Shown here one piece after another: positions 46,790 to 55,764 of a stretch of 64,000 nt of DNA. Source of the DNA: Nitrospirales bacterium (GTDB lineage Bacteria; Nitrospirota; Nitrospiria; Nitrospirales; UBA8639); the NCBI GenBank assembly GCA_029261295.1, contig JAJDBP010000038.1, positions 1 through 64,000 on the forward strand, given 5' to 3'. The notes beneath the pieces are model-generated. The model made no database searches. It saw only the letters and a list, made by a program, of their open reading frames with translations, and was not told where the DNA came from. The stretch's first letter is position 1; each line of letters opens with the position of its first letter. The translations under genes and the position numbers were made by a program.

Positions 46790-48187
46790 ATGCCAGCACC
46801 TCGCCGTCGACTCATTCTTCCCGTTGAAGTTTATAATAGGGAATTTGATGCTAAGATCTTACTCGCTTGTTTTGCTGCAGAGCGAGGTTTTTCTGTCATT
46901 GTGGGGTCCAAACGTGAAATCCATCTCAAGATGGACACCCTGCCCCAATCCCTTTATCTGGCGATCAATTTATCGGATCGAAATATTGTCGTCGACACCC
47001 TGCTAAACAAACTTGGGCACACCATTGTAGGCGGAGATGAAGAAAGCATCGTCTATTCATCACCAGAAGTGTATATCAAAGAGAAACTTGGCCCAGAAGT
47101 GTTCAAGAAACCAAAGATCTTCCTAGCCTGGGGGCCTGAAATTCACCACATCTGGGAGACACATTCAAACTATCAAGGGACCCCCATCCATATTACGGGG
47201 AATCCCAGAATTGATTTACTTCGACCAGAGTTTCGTGATTTCTGGAAAGTTCAGACTCAAGATCTTCAAGAGCGTTATGGGCGATTCATCCTCATTAATT
47301 CCAATTTCGATCGAATCAACAACCATCGTCCTGGCAAAGGAGAAGACCAGCAAATACTCAGAGCCGCAAAAGCTGATCCATCAGCCGTCAGCGAAGATGA
47401 TCTTGCTCTGGCCACCTATCATCGGGATTTATTCCAAAACTTTCAAACAATGGCTTCAACCATAGCCCATGCATTTCCGGACCATACGATTGTAATTCGA
47501 CCGCATCCTTCAGAAAGTAAAGAAGCATGGGTAAAAGCGACCGTGGACTACTCAAATGTCCGAGTGGTATTTGAAGGCAATATTGTACCTTGGCTCCTTT
47601 CAGCTCAAGTCGTGATTCATAATAGCTGCACAACGGGGCTTGAAAGTTATATTCTTGGGACGCCTGTCATTGCGTACCGTCCTCTTACTTCAAATCGATT
47701 CGACCGAGCACTTCCCAATAGTCTCAGTCAACAGGCCTTTGCCCTTGAGGAATTGCAAACACTCGTCGGCATATCTGTGAAAGGAGATTATCAACCTACT
47801 CCGAGTATTTCAGAAACACAGAAAACCCTTATCGAACAATATATCGCCTGTTTGGATGGGCCTTTTGCGTCAGAAAAGATCGTTGAAGTTCTGGAACAGT
47901 TTGACAATACCCTCAATGGCCAACCCGCAACAACGACTTCAGCCTATCTCTCTGGAAAGACAGAGGCCGTATGGCGTCGAATCAAACGGCAATATAATGC
48001 TTCATTCCATATGGGCAACCGCAACCGAAAAGAGCGCCATCAATACCTTCGTCACATATTCCCGGATATCGAATTGACAGATGTCGAAAATCGAGTCGAA
48101 AATTTTCGAAATATCCTCAATCGCTTTCAGAACCTGAAAACGCGTCGCCTCACCAGAGGTATCTTTGAAGTCACCGCCAGCAGGTAG
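46790..48187 (+). CDS. Surface carbohydrate biosynthesis protein (GT-B-like)
   Basis: From ATG 46790 the protein is 465 residues. It begins RRLILPVEVYNREFDAKILL, typical of the surface carbohydrate biosynthesis family, then has a GT-B-like pair of Rossmann domains. Key spots are WGPEIHHIW, ITGNPRIDLL near residue 140, IVIRPHPSES near 235 and VIHNSCTTGLESYILGTPVIAYRP near 280, similar to CDP-glycerol glycerophosphotransferase and UDP-GlcNAc epimerase folds. It likely transfers or processes a surface sugar. An upstream in-frame TTG is less likely. The convergent minus genes follow. Confidence 0.7.
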   Translation: MPAPRRRLILPVEVYNREFDAKILLACFAAERGFSVIVGSKREIHLKMDTLPQSLYLAINLSDRNIVVDTLLNKLGHTIVGGDEESIVYSSPEVYIKEKLGPEVFKKPKIFLAWGPEIHHIWETHSNYQGTPIHITGNPRIDLLRPEFRDFWKVQTQDLQERYGRFILINSNFDRINNHRPGKGEDQQILRAAKADPSAVSEDDLALATYHRDLFQNFQTMASTIAHAFPDHTIVIRPHPSESKEAWVKATVDYSNVRVVFEGNIVPWLLSAQVVIHNSCTTGLESYILGTPVIAYRPLTSNRFDRALPNSLSQQAFALEELQTLVGISVKGDYQPTPSISETQKTLIEQYIACLDGPFASEKIVEVLEQFDNTLNGQPATTTSAYLSGKTEAVWRRIKRQYNASFHMGNRNRKERHQYLRHIFPDIELTDVENRVENFRNILNRFQNLKTRRLTRGIFEVTASR

Positions 48188-48264
48188 GGCCGCATTCTTC
48201 ATCATAGGCTAATTTCTGTAAGATTCGATCTTGCCTAGGTAATTTCAACTAATCAGGGAAGTCT

Positions 48265-49089
48265 TTACCAAGCGGTCCAGCCACCATCGACCACGACCGT
48301 ACTTCCGGTCATATAACTGGAAGCATTAGAAGCCAAGAATACAAAAGGACCGCGGATTTCCTTTAACTCACACATACGTCCTAACGGAGACAGCTTGGCG
48401 AAGTTATCTTGGAAGGCTTTAGAATGCTGGTTAAAAACCCCATGTGGCACAACGGTATTACATCGAATGCCATCTCGAGCATAAAACGTGGCGACATATC
48501 GAGAAAAATTAGGAACCATTGATTTTGTCCCAACATAATCAATGGGTTTAAAGACCGGAGAGGCATCAGAATCAATCTGATACAAGGATTGATTGGGAGC
48601 CACCAACGAATAGGTCGACGCGACATTAATAATATTGCCTGAACCTGCGGGGAGCATTAGTCGTATCGCATGCTGGGTGACACGAATTAACCCAGTGGCA
48701 TTCACCGCAACAGAACGTTCCCAAAGCTCAAGAGGATAATGCTCAAATCGAGAGAGATTAATTTCCTTCTGCCCCTTATCGAATTTCGCATCAATGGCGG
48801 CCAGATTAACCAAGACATCAAGCTTATGATGTTTTGCTTGAATACGTTGAAAAAGATTCGTCACTGACGCATCAGAAGTGACATCCGCTGCCATGGCACA
48901 AAGATCTTTTCCGGGATACCGAATATTTAATGTTTCAATGAAACCATCTAAGGCATCTGCTTGGTTGTCCATGGCAATCACTGTGGCACCATACGCCGCA
49001 TAGGCATCACACACCTCCTGTCCAATTAAGCCTACCGCTCCGGTGACCAGAATAACTTTTCCCTTCAAGGAAAATTCAGGTTCGTTCAT
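48265..49089 (-). CDS. SDR oxidoreductase of the nonulosonate-like operon
   Basis: The 274-residue classical SDR has TGAVGLIGQEVCDAYA near residue 14, NLAAID near 98, a serine in NVASTYS near 153 and the catalytic Y-V-G-T-K near 182, with a C-terminal GSTVVVDGGWTAW. ATG 49089 overlaps the stop of the Gfo/Idh gene (ATGA), so the longer frame is rejected. SDR proteins of this kind (PtmA-like) accompany nonulosonic acid genes in flagellin- or capsule-modifying clusters. The substrate is unknown. Confidence 0.8.
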   Translation of the reverse strand: MNEPEFSLKGKVILVTGAVGLIGQEVCDAYAAYGATVIAMDNQADALDGFIETLNIRYPGKDLCAMAADVTSDASVTNLFQRIQAKHHKLDVLVNLAAIDAKFDKGQKEINLSRFEHYPLELWERSVAVNATGLIRVTQHAIRLMLPAGSGNIINVASTYSLVAPNQSLYQIDSDASPVFKPIDYVGTKSMVPNFSRYVATFYARDGIRCNTVVPHGVFNQHSKAFQDNFAKLSPLGRMCELKEIRGPFVFLASNASSYMTGSTVVVDGGWTAW

Positions 49090-50108
49090 GACACACCTTT
49101 CGCCAACGCCTGTTGTGCAATCCGAACACTTTCTGCTCCAGTCGCAATATCTGGCATCGGTTGTTCCCCGTTTTCCAGACACGAGAAAAAATAACGTAAT
49201 TCATCGAGAAACAGATCATTTCGATCAAATGTCTCAGGTAAGACTTTCACCTCTGCCGGGCTGAGTGGATCGGAAGTCGAATCATGAATCTGTCCGATCG
49301 TTGATTCCCACCGGGTCAACCTTCCCGCAAGAATATCGATGTGAACCGTTCCATGGCTACAGACTACTTCCCACATTCGACTCGGTGGACGCTGACAAAA
49401 ATCAAGATGAACATTAGCCGTAACCTCTTGTTTAAAACTTAAAAGAATATCAATGCTCTGTTCAACATCAAGATCTAACGGAGAAGTCGTATTGGGCAAT
49501 CCCACGATTTTTTCTGGTGCTCCAAACCACCAGACTAAGGTATCAAGATCATGACTGAGGGTGAGGGCAGGCCCACCACCCATTACCGATTGAGCAGCAT
49601 AGCTCTCGCGGTAATCTTCCCACGGATGCCAATCCGGAAGATGTTCACCCCACGTCGTCCGAAGAAAAAGCGGACGGCCTACTACCCCAGTAGGGCCCTC
49701 ATCTAACCATGCTTTAACCTGTTGAAACAAAGGATGAAACCTTAACATATATCCGACCATAGCCCTGCATCGATGTGCATCCAGTGTCCGACATAATTCC
49801 TCAAGACCATCTAAATTATGACTAATGGGTTTTTCAATGAAAAGATGACTATTCGCTCGCGCGGCCTCCAGAGCAATGGGAACATGTAAGGCTGTCGGAT
49901 TGGTGATAAACGTGACCGTAGGAGAAAAATCAGTCAACGCCTTGTTAAAATCAGTATAGATAGGGATGGAGACATTCACATCTCGAAAAGGTAAATTTCT
50001 AGTTCGGTAAACGGCAATATTGTCATATCCAAGCGTAACCAGATTTCGAATATGTCGTTCACCGACAGAACCAACACCACAAACTAAAATACGATGAGAA
50101 GGACTCAT
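49086..50108 (-). CDS. Gfo/Idh/MocA-family oxidoreductase
   Basis: The 340-residue protein has an N-terminal Rossmann fold (ILVCGVGSVGERHIRNL) and the family's E-K-P signature in LFIEKPISHNLD near residue 95. A GGGPALTLSHDLDTLVWW segment near 170 is the C-terminal sheet with the conserved histidine. It would use NAD(H) or NADP(H) on a sugar-like substrate. ATG 50108 (MSPSHRIL) is preferred to a TTG six codons upstream. Close spacing to the NeuA-like gene (86 bp) and the overlap with the SDR gene show one operon. Confidence 0.82.
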   Translation of the reverse strand: MSPSHRILVCGVGSVGERHIRNLVTLGYDNIAVYRTRNLPFRDVNVSIPIYTDFNKALTDFSPTVTFITNPTALHVPIALEAARANSHLFIEKPISHNLDGLEELCRTLDAHRCRAMVGYMLRFHPLFQQVKAWLDEGPTGVVGRPLFLRTTWGEHLPDWHPWEDYRESYAAQSVMGGGPALTLSHDLDTLVWWFGAPEKIVGLPNTTSPLDLDVEQSIDILLSFKQEVTANVHLDFCQRPPSRMWEVVCSHGTVHIDILAGRLTRWESTIGQIHDSTSDPLSPAEVKVLPETFDRNDLFLDELRYFFSCLENGEQPMPDIATGAESVRIAQQALAKGVS

Positions 50109-50194
50109 CAGCTTATCAAACCTCAAAAAACTGTAAAAAAGACAACGTTAGGGCGAAACTGAATGCTAGGAAAAAGAAATGAAACATCAAAAGG

Positions 50195-50965
50195 TCAATT
50201 GGACATCTCATGCGGTTTGGGGCGAATACAGTCAAGCTGTTGCATAAGGGTTTCCGCCACCTGAAAGCCAAGTTCGCCGTCAATATCCACCGCATAGTTT
50301 TGATCGGTAATCAATGGCAGCACATTCTTTCCAGTCATGGACCCTCCGAGAATTGTGGAGACACGAATGACATCAAGTCCACCTGTTTGCCACCAAATGA
50401 CCGGCAATTTCTGTCGTGGATGATTAAACGGTTCAGAGATCCCAGGCAATTGAAGCAGTGGCTCCATGAATGCTTCTCCTTCTTGATTCTGCCCCCCAGA
50501 GCGCCACATTTTATAGGGCGTACATGGAGAAGGACAGACCGCACGAACACTGGTTGCCTCTGGATAAGCGAGAAGTAACTCGATCGCTTTATCAACTTGT
50601 CCAGAAAATCTGATCGGAGACGTCGGACGCAGATGAACCACAATTTCTGGCTTCCAATGTTGATGTTCATCAAACCATTGAAGAGCATGAAGAAACAAGG
50701 GAAGATCGGGAGAGATATCTTGAGCTAAAGAAGGGGGGCGAAGAAACGGAACCTCAGCCCCACAAGCCAGGGCATGTTGTTGAATTTCAAGATCATCAGT
50801 CGAACAAATCGTCCGCGAGACGCGTAGGGCCTGCTTGCCGGCAGCAATCGAATAAGCCAACAGAGGATGGCCCTGTAAAGAACGAATATTTTTTCGAGGT
50901 AAACCTTTTGACCCTCCACGGGCAGGAACTACCGCCAACACGTCCACCACAATCTTTTCCCTCAC
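50195..50965 (-). CDS. Acylneuraminate-type cytidylyltransferase
   Basis: The 256-residue protein has the CMP-sialate/legionaminate synthetase start VVPARGGSKGLPRKNIR near residue 11, LRPTSPIRFSG near 105 and a C-terminal DIDGELGFQVAE near 235 with the metal-binding aspartates. It activates a nonulosonic acid with CTP. A GTG start with AAGG upstream is likely. It follows the NeuB-like gene by 13 bases. Confidence 0.85.
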   Translation of the reverse strand: MREKIVVDVLAVVPARGGSKGLPRKNIRSLQGHPLLAYSIAAGKQALRVSRTICSTDDLEIQQHALACGAEVPFLRPPSLAQDISPDLPLFLHALQWFDEHQHWKPEIVVHLRPTSPIRFSGQVDKAIELLLAYPEATSVRAVCPSPCTPYKMWRSGGQNQEGEAFMEPLLQLPGISEPFNHPRQKLPVIWWQTGGLDVIRVSTILGGSMTGKNVLPLITDQNYAVDIDGELGFQVAETLMQQLDCIRPKPHEMSN

Positions 50966-50978
50966 GTCAATCGAAACC

Positions 50979-51896
50979 TTACCGAGGACGGAATTTCAGT
51001 TTTTCCCTTTGGGGTAATTCGATGGGAAGCAGCTCAGCAGACCGAAAAGTCCAAGCTTGACCAAGATGCTTAATGTCACGAGTCAATCTTGAAAAACCGC
51101 TTGGTTCAAGAGAAGCAGAATGGTCAGACCCCTTCCAAGCTCGATCAAGCGTAAAATGCCGTTCAATAAAGGAGGCTCCCAATACCGTGGCGATCGAATC
51201 AATGGCGATCCCATTATGGTGCCCAGAAAATCCAATGGCACCAACTCGTCCCGTATTCTTATATTTTTGAATGAGACGCACAATTTCCAACAAACACACG
51301 TCATCAAAAGGGACAGGGTATCCTGATGTACAAGAATAGAGTACGACACGGTGCGGACACGATTGAAACACCTCAACCGCTGTTTCAATTTCTTCTTCAG
51401 TCGACATTCCTACAGAGATGTGGACTTCTCCCTCAAATTCATCCCGTAACACCTTTAACATGTCTACATGATTATTGCAGGCCGATGGGACCTTCAGTAA
51501 ACCCGGCTTAAGACTCGTCAACTCACGAGCACTGGTCAAATCCCAGACTGAGGTAGAATATTCCACGCCGTGCTCTTCTGCGTAACTTTTCAATTTGGCA
51601 TGAGTCTCAAGATCAAATTCTAAAAACTCCCGATGCTCTCCATACGTCTTCCCATAACTATTAATATTCTCATAAGGAGCATTGTATTGTTCTGGAGTCA
51701 ACAACTCGCGAGAATGCCTTTTCTGAAACTTTACGACATCCGCGCCACAGGTCTTAGCCACGACCATCATTTGCTTAGCCGTCTCAACATCCCCCCTATG
51801 GTTACATCCAATTTCTGCAATGAATTTAGGAATAGGGAGAGAACCTGGTAACGCAAAGGAACTCAACGAGGAGGAGACATGAGTTGGAGATTCCAT
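50979..51896 (-). CDS. neuB: NeuB-family nonulosonate synthase lacking the SAF domain
   Basis: The 305-residue protein has an N-terminal TIM-barrel synthase domain: FIAEIGCNHRGDVETAKQM near residue 24, DVVKFQK near 55, YSTSVWDLTSA near 113, LKVPSACNNH near 135, HISVGMSTEEEI near 160, and GFSGHHNGIAI plus ERHFTLDRAWKGSDHSASL near 225-260. It condenses phosphoenolpyruvate with a hexosamine-like aldose. Canonical NeuB is near 345 residues and ends with an antifreeze-like (SAF) domain; here the protein stops after the barrel, so the product may differ from sialic or legionaminic acid. AGGAT precedes ATG 51896. First gene of the four-gene operon ending at 48265. Confidence 0.82.
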   Translation of the reverse strand: MESPTHVSSSLSSFALPGSLPIPKFIAEIGCNHRGDVETAKQMMVVAKTCGADVVKFQKRHSRELLTPEQYNAPYENINSYGKTYGEHREFLEFDLETHAKLKSYAEEHGVEYSTSVWDLTSARELTSLKPGLLKVPSACNNHVDMLKVLRDEFEGEVHISVGMSTEEEIETAVEVFQSCPHRVVLYSCTSGYPVPFDDVCLLEIVRLIQKYKNTGRVGAIGFSGHHNGIAIDSIATVLGASFIERHFTLDRAWKGSDHSASLEPSGFSRLTRDIKHLGQAWTFRSAELLPIELPQREKLKFRPR

Positions 51897-52073
51897 TCAT
51901 TTATCCTTTTTTGAATGTGAAACATACACCAAAAATGTTTTTCAAAATTCCTATAGAGATTGTATGATTTCATGAATAGGTCTGTCGATTATCTTATAGA
52001 GATATTTACAGTTCATAGAGCCCATCAATTAGCCTCCATACATCACCACAAGAACCGGAAATAGAAGTGTATT

Positions 52074-53039
52074 CTAAAATATTCCCAACGCAAGCTTCTG
52101 AACCGCGTCCGGAGTAAAATTTGGAATCGCTGAAGGTGCCTTAAAGGGAATATAGCCTCGATAGGAAGAATGGAACTTAAGGAATTGCACAATTAAGATG
52201 AGGCGGTCTTTTTTATTAAATCGACTACCATAATGAAGACAGCGTGATGTGTCCAAGAACGCGCCAGAACCTCGTGGCCCTACAAGTTTGAGATCATGAC
52301 TTTGTCCGCCCGCCTGATATATTCGTTCATCAGAAACACGACCGAGAATCCGCCCGACAGACTTCTGAACTTGAGCTGAAATATGTGCAGGAAGAAATGT
52401 CAATGGGCCTTGATCTTCAGATGTATCAAAAATATTAATAAACATCTTTAACTGCGTAAGATCCTCGTAATCAAAGTGAAAGAGCTGACTTGATCGTGCC
52501 GTTTCATTTTCAGGAGACCAGACCAACATGGCCCCACTCAACCGAGGAACCGCACCAAGATAAACCGTGGCGGCATCAAGAATAGGACGAGCGACTAAGC
52601 GTCGAAGGAGTTCAGGATGCTGAAAAAACTCCACTCCTTCAAGAAGGACATTGAAATACTTCTTTTTAGGGTTATTCTGCAAAGATTCTGGCGGAAGCGT
52701 CTTCCGTAATTCTTGATAGAGTGAGGTACAATATTGAACAATATCCCCAGTTTCTGGGATCTCATCTCTGGAAAAAAATTGATACCCATCTCTCCTAGAA
52801 ACATGGATTTTGTGATCTCCATTCGTCATTATCTCTTTGGCCAAACGTTTTCGTATAAAATATTGAGTTGGACTTCGTAAGATCCTCGTAACACTTAGAA
52901 GGGGTTGGGTCATTCCTTGTGGAATCTTCAACCGTTTATGCAAAAACTTATGAAGTCGATGGGTCGCACTTATCGGCTCCCGACCCTGCTCAGAAACAGC
53001 CTCAGATATCAGCGGCGCTTTTGAGTTAATTTTTTCCAT
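52074..53039 (-). CDS. Phytanoyl-CoA dioxygenase-like protein
   Basis: The 321-residue protein has the double-stranded beta-helix metal site of PhyH-like Fe(II)/2-oxoglutarate oxygenases: LFHFDYED (H-x-D) near residue 195, FIN-IF with GPLTFLPAHISAQV near 215, and CLHYGSRF (distal histidine and arginine) near 267. It should hydroxylate a small molecule or sugar moiety in the cytoplasm; the substrate is unknown. Flanking genes encode surface-glycan enzymes. It stands alone, with 177 bp to the nonulosonate operon and 146 bp to the GT61 gene. Confidence 0.7.
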   Translation of the reverse strand: MEKINSKAPLISEAVSEQGREPISATHRLHKFLHKRLKIPQGMTQPLLSVTRILRSPTQYFIRKRLAKEIMTNGDHKIHVSRRDGYQFFSRDEIPETGDIVQYCTSLYQELRKTLPPESLQNNPKKKYFNVLLEGVEFFQHPELLRRLVARPILDAATVYLGAVPRLSGAMLVWSPENETARSSQLFHFDYEDLTQLKMFINIFDTSEDQGPLTFLPAHISAQVQKSVGRILGRVSDERIYQAGGQSHDLKLVGPRGSGAFLDTSRCLHYGSRFNKKDRLILIVQFLKFHSSYRGYIPFKAPSAIPNFTPDAVQKLALGIF

Positions 53040-53185
53040 TATTTGAGTACTGGACCATCAACCTGAAACCCCTGGTCACTCAGCGTAACAATCATCTTTC
53101 CTGAAGAACCGATTGTTGTCAATTCTCACGTATATCGCGACAGGCATTCAGGTCTAACCAAAAAACCTCGGGCCACAAAATGCTT

Positions 53186-54451
53186 TCATTTGACACCAAG
53201 AGCCGGGCGCTGAACATACTCCGGACTCAAGGGCTGGGAAGTCAGCAGAGATGGATGCAGTCCCCGTACTCTGCCAACCCTATTAATTCCAGCCAGCTGG
53301 AGTGAATCGATAAGATCTTTGGGGTGAATCTTAAAATCATAAGGAATATTACCTGAATGACTCGCCCCTTCAATGAGTGTTGAGTCCCCCTCTCTAGAAC
53401 TGAGAAAGAAATAATCGAGTTTGGCAGCTGTACTTAGCCGAAAACCATGATCAAGAACCTGAGTCGGAAGCAATTCGATCACGGGTGTGCCTTTTGCACA
53501 AAAAACCAAATTCGCAAGTCCACTTCCATGAGGAAGCACTACGGCCTCAGCTTCCTTAAACAATGTAACCTGTTCTTGAAAAGAGAGTATTTCCAACTTC
53601 ACCAATGTGAACCCATATTCCTCAAGAATAGGAAGAATTTCGTGTTCATTCACGATTCGACGAAACAACGCGTCGGCACGAGAAACATAGAGCCGTTTCG
53701 GAAGGGTTTTGTCTGCCTTATCCACCTTCGGCAGAAAACTATTTCGCACAAAATTAATCACCCATTCAGGAAATTCACGACCATCCATCACCTCATGACA
53801 AGGGACGATCATTGTTGACGCTGAGAGTAACGGAACATCGCTACAATTGATAATATTCGATTGAGGGACTAACTTGAGTAAATCAAGAGTCTCTCTCTGG
53901 AATCGGTAATGGCACTGCAAGTAAAATTTATCAGGTTTTACACCTAAATCCGTTAGCATTTTCAGACGAGGCAACAAATCAAAGAGCCAGTGAAAATACG
54001 CATCATGATTGGAGGCGGAAATCGCGGCAACTATCCCCTCTATTTTTTTGATAGGAGGAATAACGTGGTAAGGATGACTCATCAGTCCACGTTGGATTTT
54101 TCGGCTAAAGCGATGAGAAGCTCCATCAATTAAATATCCCGATTCGTCAAAAACGTATCCAGAGCAACTCACCAGACCGTCCTTGATTTCCAAGAGATGC
54201 CCCATGACCATAGGGCTTGCTGGAGTAGCATGCCAGCTAGCATTTCCTCGAATGGAGCGAGGACCTTCCTTTGGAAAAACCGCTTGGGCCTTATAGGGAA
54301 CAGGAGAAAATTCTTTGAATGACTTTTTTTTGACTGGCAGGATTCCTGTCCATCGAAAAATCAGTATCGGCTTGAGAAAAAAGGCTGCAAGAATGGCAAC
54401 GCGTTTTGCGACCTTAATGATCAGCTTCTGAAGATGATGGATGTTCATCAA
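53186..54451 (-). CDS. GT61-family glycosyltransferase
   Basis: The 421-residue protein has the GT61 (DUF563) core: NHDAYFHWLFDLLPRLKML near residue 165, then LYVSRADALFRRIVNEHEI near 280 and VLPHGSGLANLVFCAKGTPVIEL near 330. The N-terminus has basic residues followed by a hydrophobic stretch (AILAAFFLKPILIFRW), perhaps a membrane anchor. Such enzymes add a sugar such as xylose or GlcNAc to glycans. Position among surface-polysaccharide genes fits that role. Confidence 0.8.
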   Translation of the reverse strand: MMNIHHLQKLIIKVAKRVAILAAFFLKPILIFRWTGILPVKKKSFKEFSPVPYKAQAVFPKEGPRSIRGNASWHATPASPMVMGHLLEIKDGLVSCSGYVFDESGYLIDGASHRFSRKIQRGLMSHPYHVIPPIKKIEGIVAAISASNHDAYFHWLFDLLPRLKMLTDLGVKPDKFYLQCHYRFQRETLDLLKLVPQSNIINCSDVPLLSASTMIVPCHEVMDGREFPEWVINFVRNSFLPKVDKADKTLPKRLYVSRADALFRRIVNEHEILPILEEYGFTLVKLEILSFQEQVTLFKEAEAVVLPHGSGLANLVFCAKGTPVIELLPTQVLDHGFRLSTAAKLDYFFLSSREGDSTLIEGASHSGNIPYDFKIHPKDLIDSLQLAGINRVGRVRGLHPSLLTSQPLSPEYVQRPALGVK

Positions 54452-54788
54452 ATAAAATCCAGGAGGACATTCTTACGATACATTGAACATTTTTTATGGC
54501 ACAGGCGATCGGGGTAATCTCATGAAAAATCCCCTGATCCTATTAGACATTGAAATGAAGCTTGGAAACAAAGTTCTGAATTCTGGTATATTCCACTCTC
54601 ATTACCTTTTTCAATCGCTTTTATATTCCAATACTTTTCATCTCAGCAAATATTTCTTTTCCACGCCGACTAACAACCAACGCTCTCTGATCCTCTCAAT
54701 AAGTTGGAAGAACAAGAAATACATTTTCACTCACAGAGACAAATTCTTGTTTTGAACTGACCTCAAAAGTGGAAAGCCAATACCTGGC
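54452..54788. other. AT-rich gap before the FkbM gene
   Basis: About 340 bp, noticeably richer in A and T than the surroundings. It has a 90-codon plus-strand frame (54483-54755) that lacks a good Shine-Dalgarno and a protein-like composition, so I do not call it. No clear promoter or terminator is seen. Confidence 0.3.
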
Positions 54789-55577
54789 ATGAAAAACCCG
54801 TTAAAAAAATACCGTAAACCTTACAAGAGATATACCACACGTCTACTTTCCAACAAGCAGTCTCGGTTTCTCCGTCCCCTCTATCTCCTATATGAGCTTT
54901 TTTTAAAAAGACATGGAGAGCTGTACTATTCTGGTTTTGGGGAAGATATCGTACTCAAGAATATATTTCATCGAAAAAATGAAGGCATTTATGTTGATGT
55001 TGGATGTTGGCACCCCAAATGGGGATCTAACACGTTTCTACTCCATAAAAAGGGCTGGAAAGGCGTAAACATCGACATGGATGATTTCAAGATAGACATG
55101 TTTAATATTGCAAGAAAAAATGCGACAAATTTATGCACCGCCGTCTCTGATTCGGAGAAGGACTTGCAGTATTATTGTTCAAAAGATGATAGCTCTCTGA
55201 ATACCCTAGATCAGGACTTTGCTGAAGCAATGTTAAAGAATAAACAAAAGCTCAAATATGATGTAAAGCACATTCGTAGCAGACCTCTAGATGCGATTCT
55301 TGCCAATACGCCCTATGCCGAACAAGAAATTGATTTGCTCACCATTGACGTGGAAGGGCATGAATTACCTGTTCTGCAATCGCTTAATTTTGAAAAATAC
55401 AAACCAAAGGTTCTTGTGGTGGAATTACATGAAGAAAAAATTGAATCTATTCTTAGAAATGAAATTTATCAATATATTCAATCGCAAAAATATTCCCTCT
55501 TTTCTTGGGTGCTCCCGTCTTTGATATTTGTCAGAGAAGGGTATCTCACAGACAGTGCCGTTGTACCTTTTCCTTAG
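54789..55577 (+). CDS. FkbM-family methyltransferase
   Basis: The 262-residue protein has the FkbM pattern: YVDVGCWHPKWGSNTFLL (SAM loop) near residue 67, GVNIDMDD near 93, DLLTIDVEGHELPVLQSL near 183 and VLVVELHEEKI near 210. It should methylate a hydroxyl of a sugar or lipid. The gene is AT-rich compared with its neighbours (many AAA and AAT codons), suggesting recent transfer, as often seen in O-antigen or exopolysaccharide loci. A cluster of basic residues opens the protein. Confidence 0.82.
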   Translation: MKNPLKKYRKPYKRYTTRLLSNKQSRFLRPLYLLYELFLKRHGELYYSGFGEDIVLKNIFHRKNEGIYVDVGCWHPKWGSNTFLLHKKGWKGVNIDMDDFKIDMFNIARKNATNLCTAVSDSEKDLQYYCSKDDSSLNTLDQDFAEAMLKNKQKLKYDVKHIRSRPLDAILANTPYAEQEIDLLTIDVEGHELPVLQSLNFEKYKPKVLVVELHEEKIESILRNEIYQYIQSQKYSLFSWVLPSLIFVREGYLTDSAVVPFP

Positions 55578-55764
55578 TGCAATTCTTCAAGAGGGCTAAA
55601 AAGACAGTCTTTTGACCTCCAAAACAAGTCTCATTTTACGAACCCCTCAAATACGGAAACACCAACCTAGTTGGCAATTCCTCTTCAACTCGTCAGTTTA
55701 GTTGCAGCCCGCCATAATCTCCTGAAACGAATGCCATCGCCGTACTTCATAACGAAAGACATCC

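Noticed and set aside
54483-54755. 90-codon plus-strand frame
   Set aside because: Composition follows the AT-rich background, with no family likeness and no ribosome-binding site.
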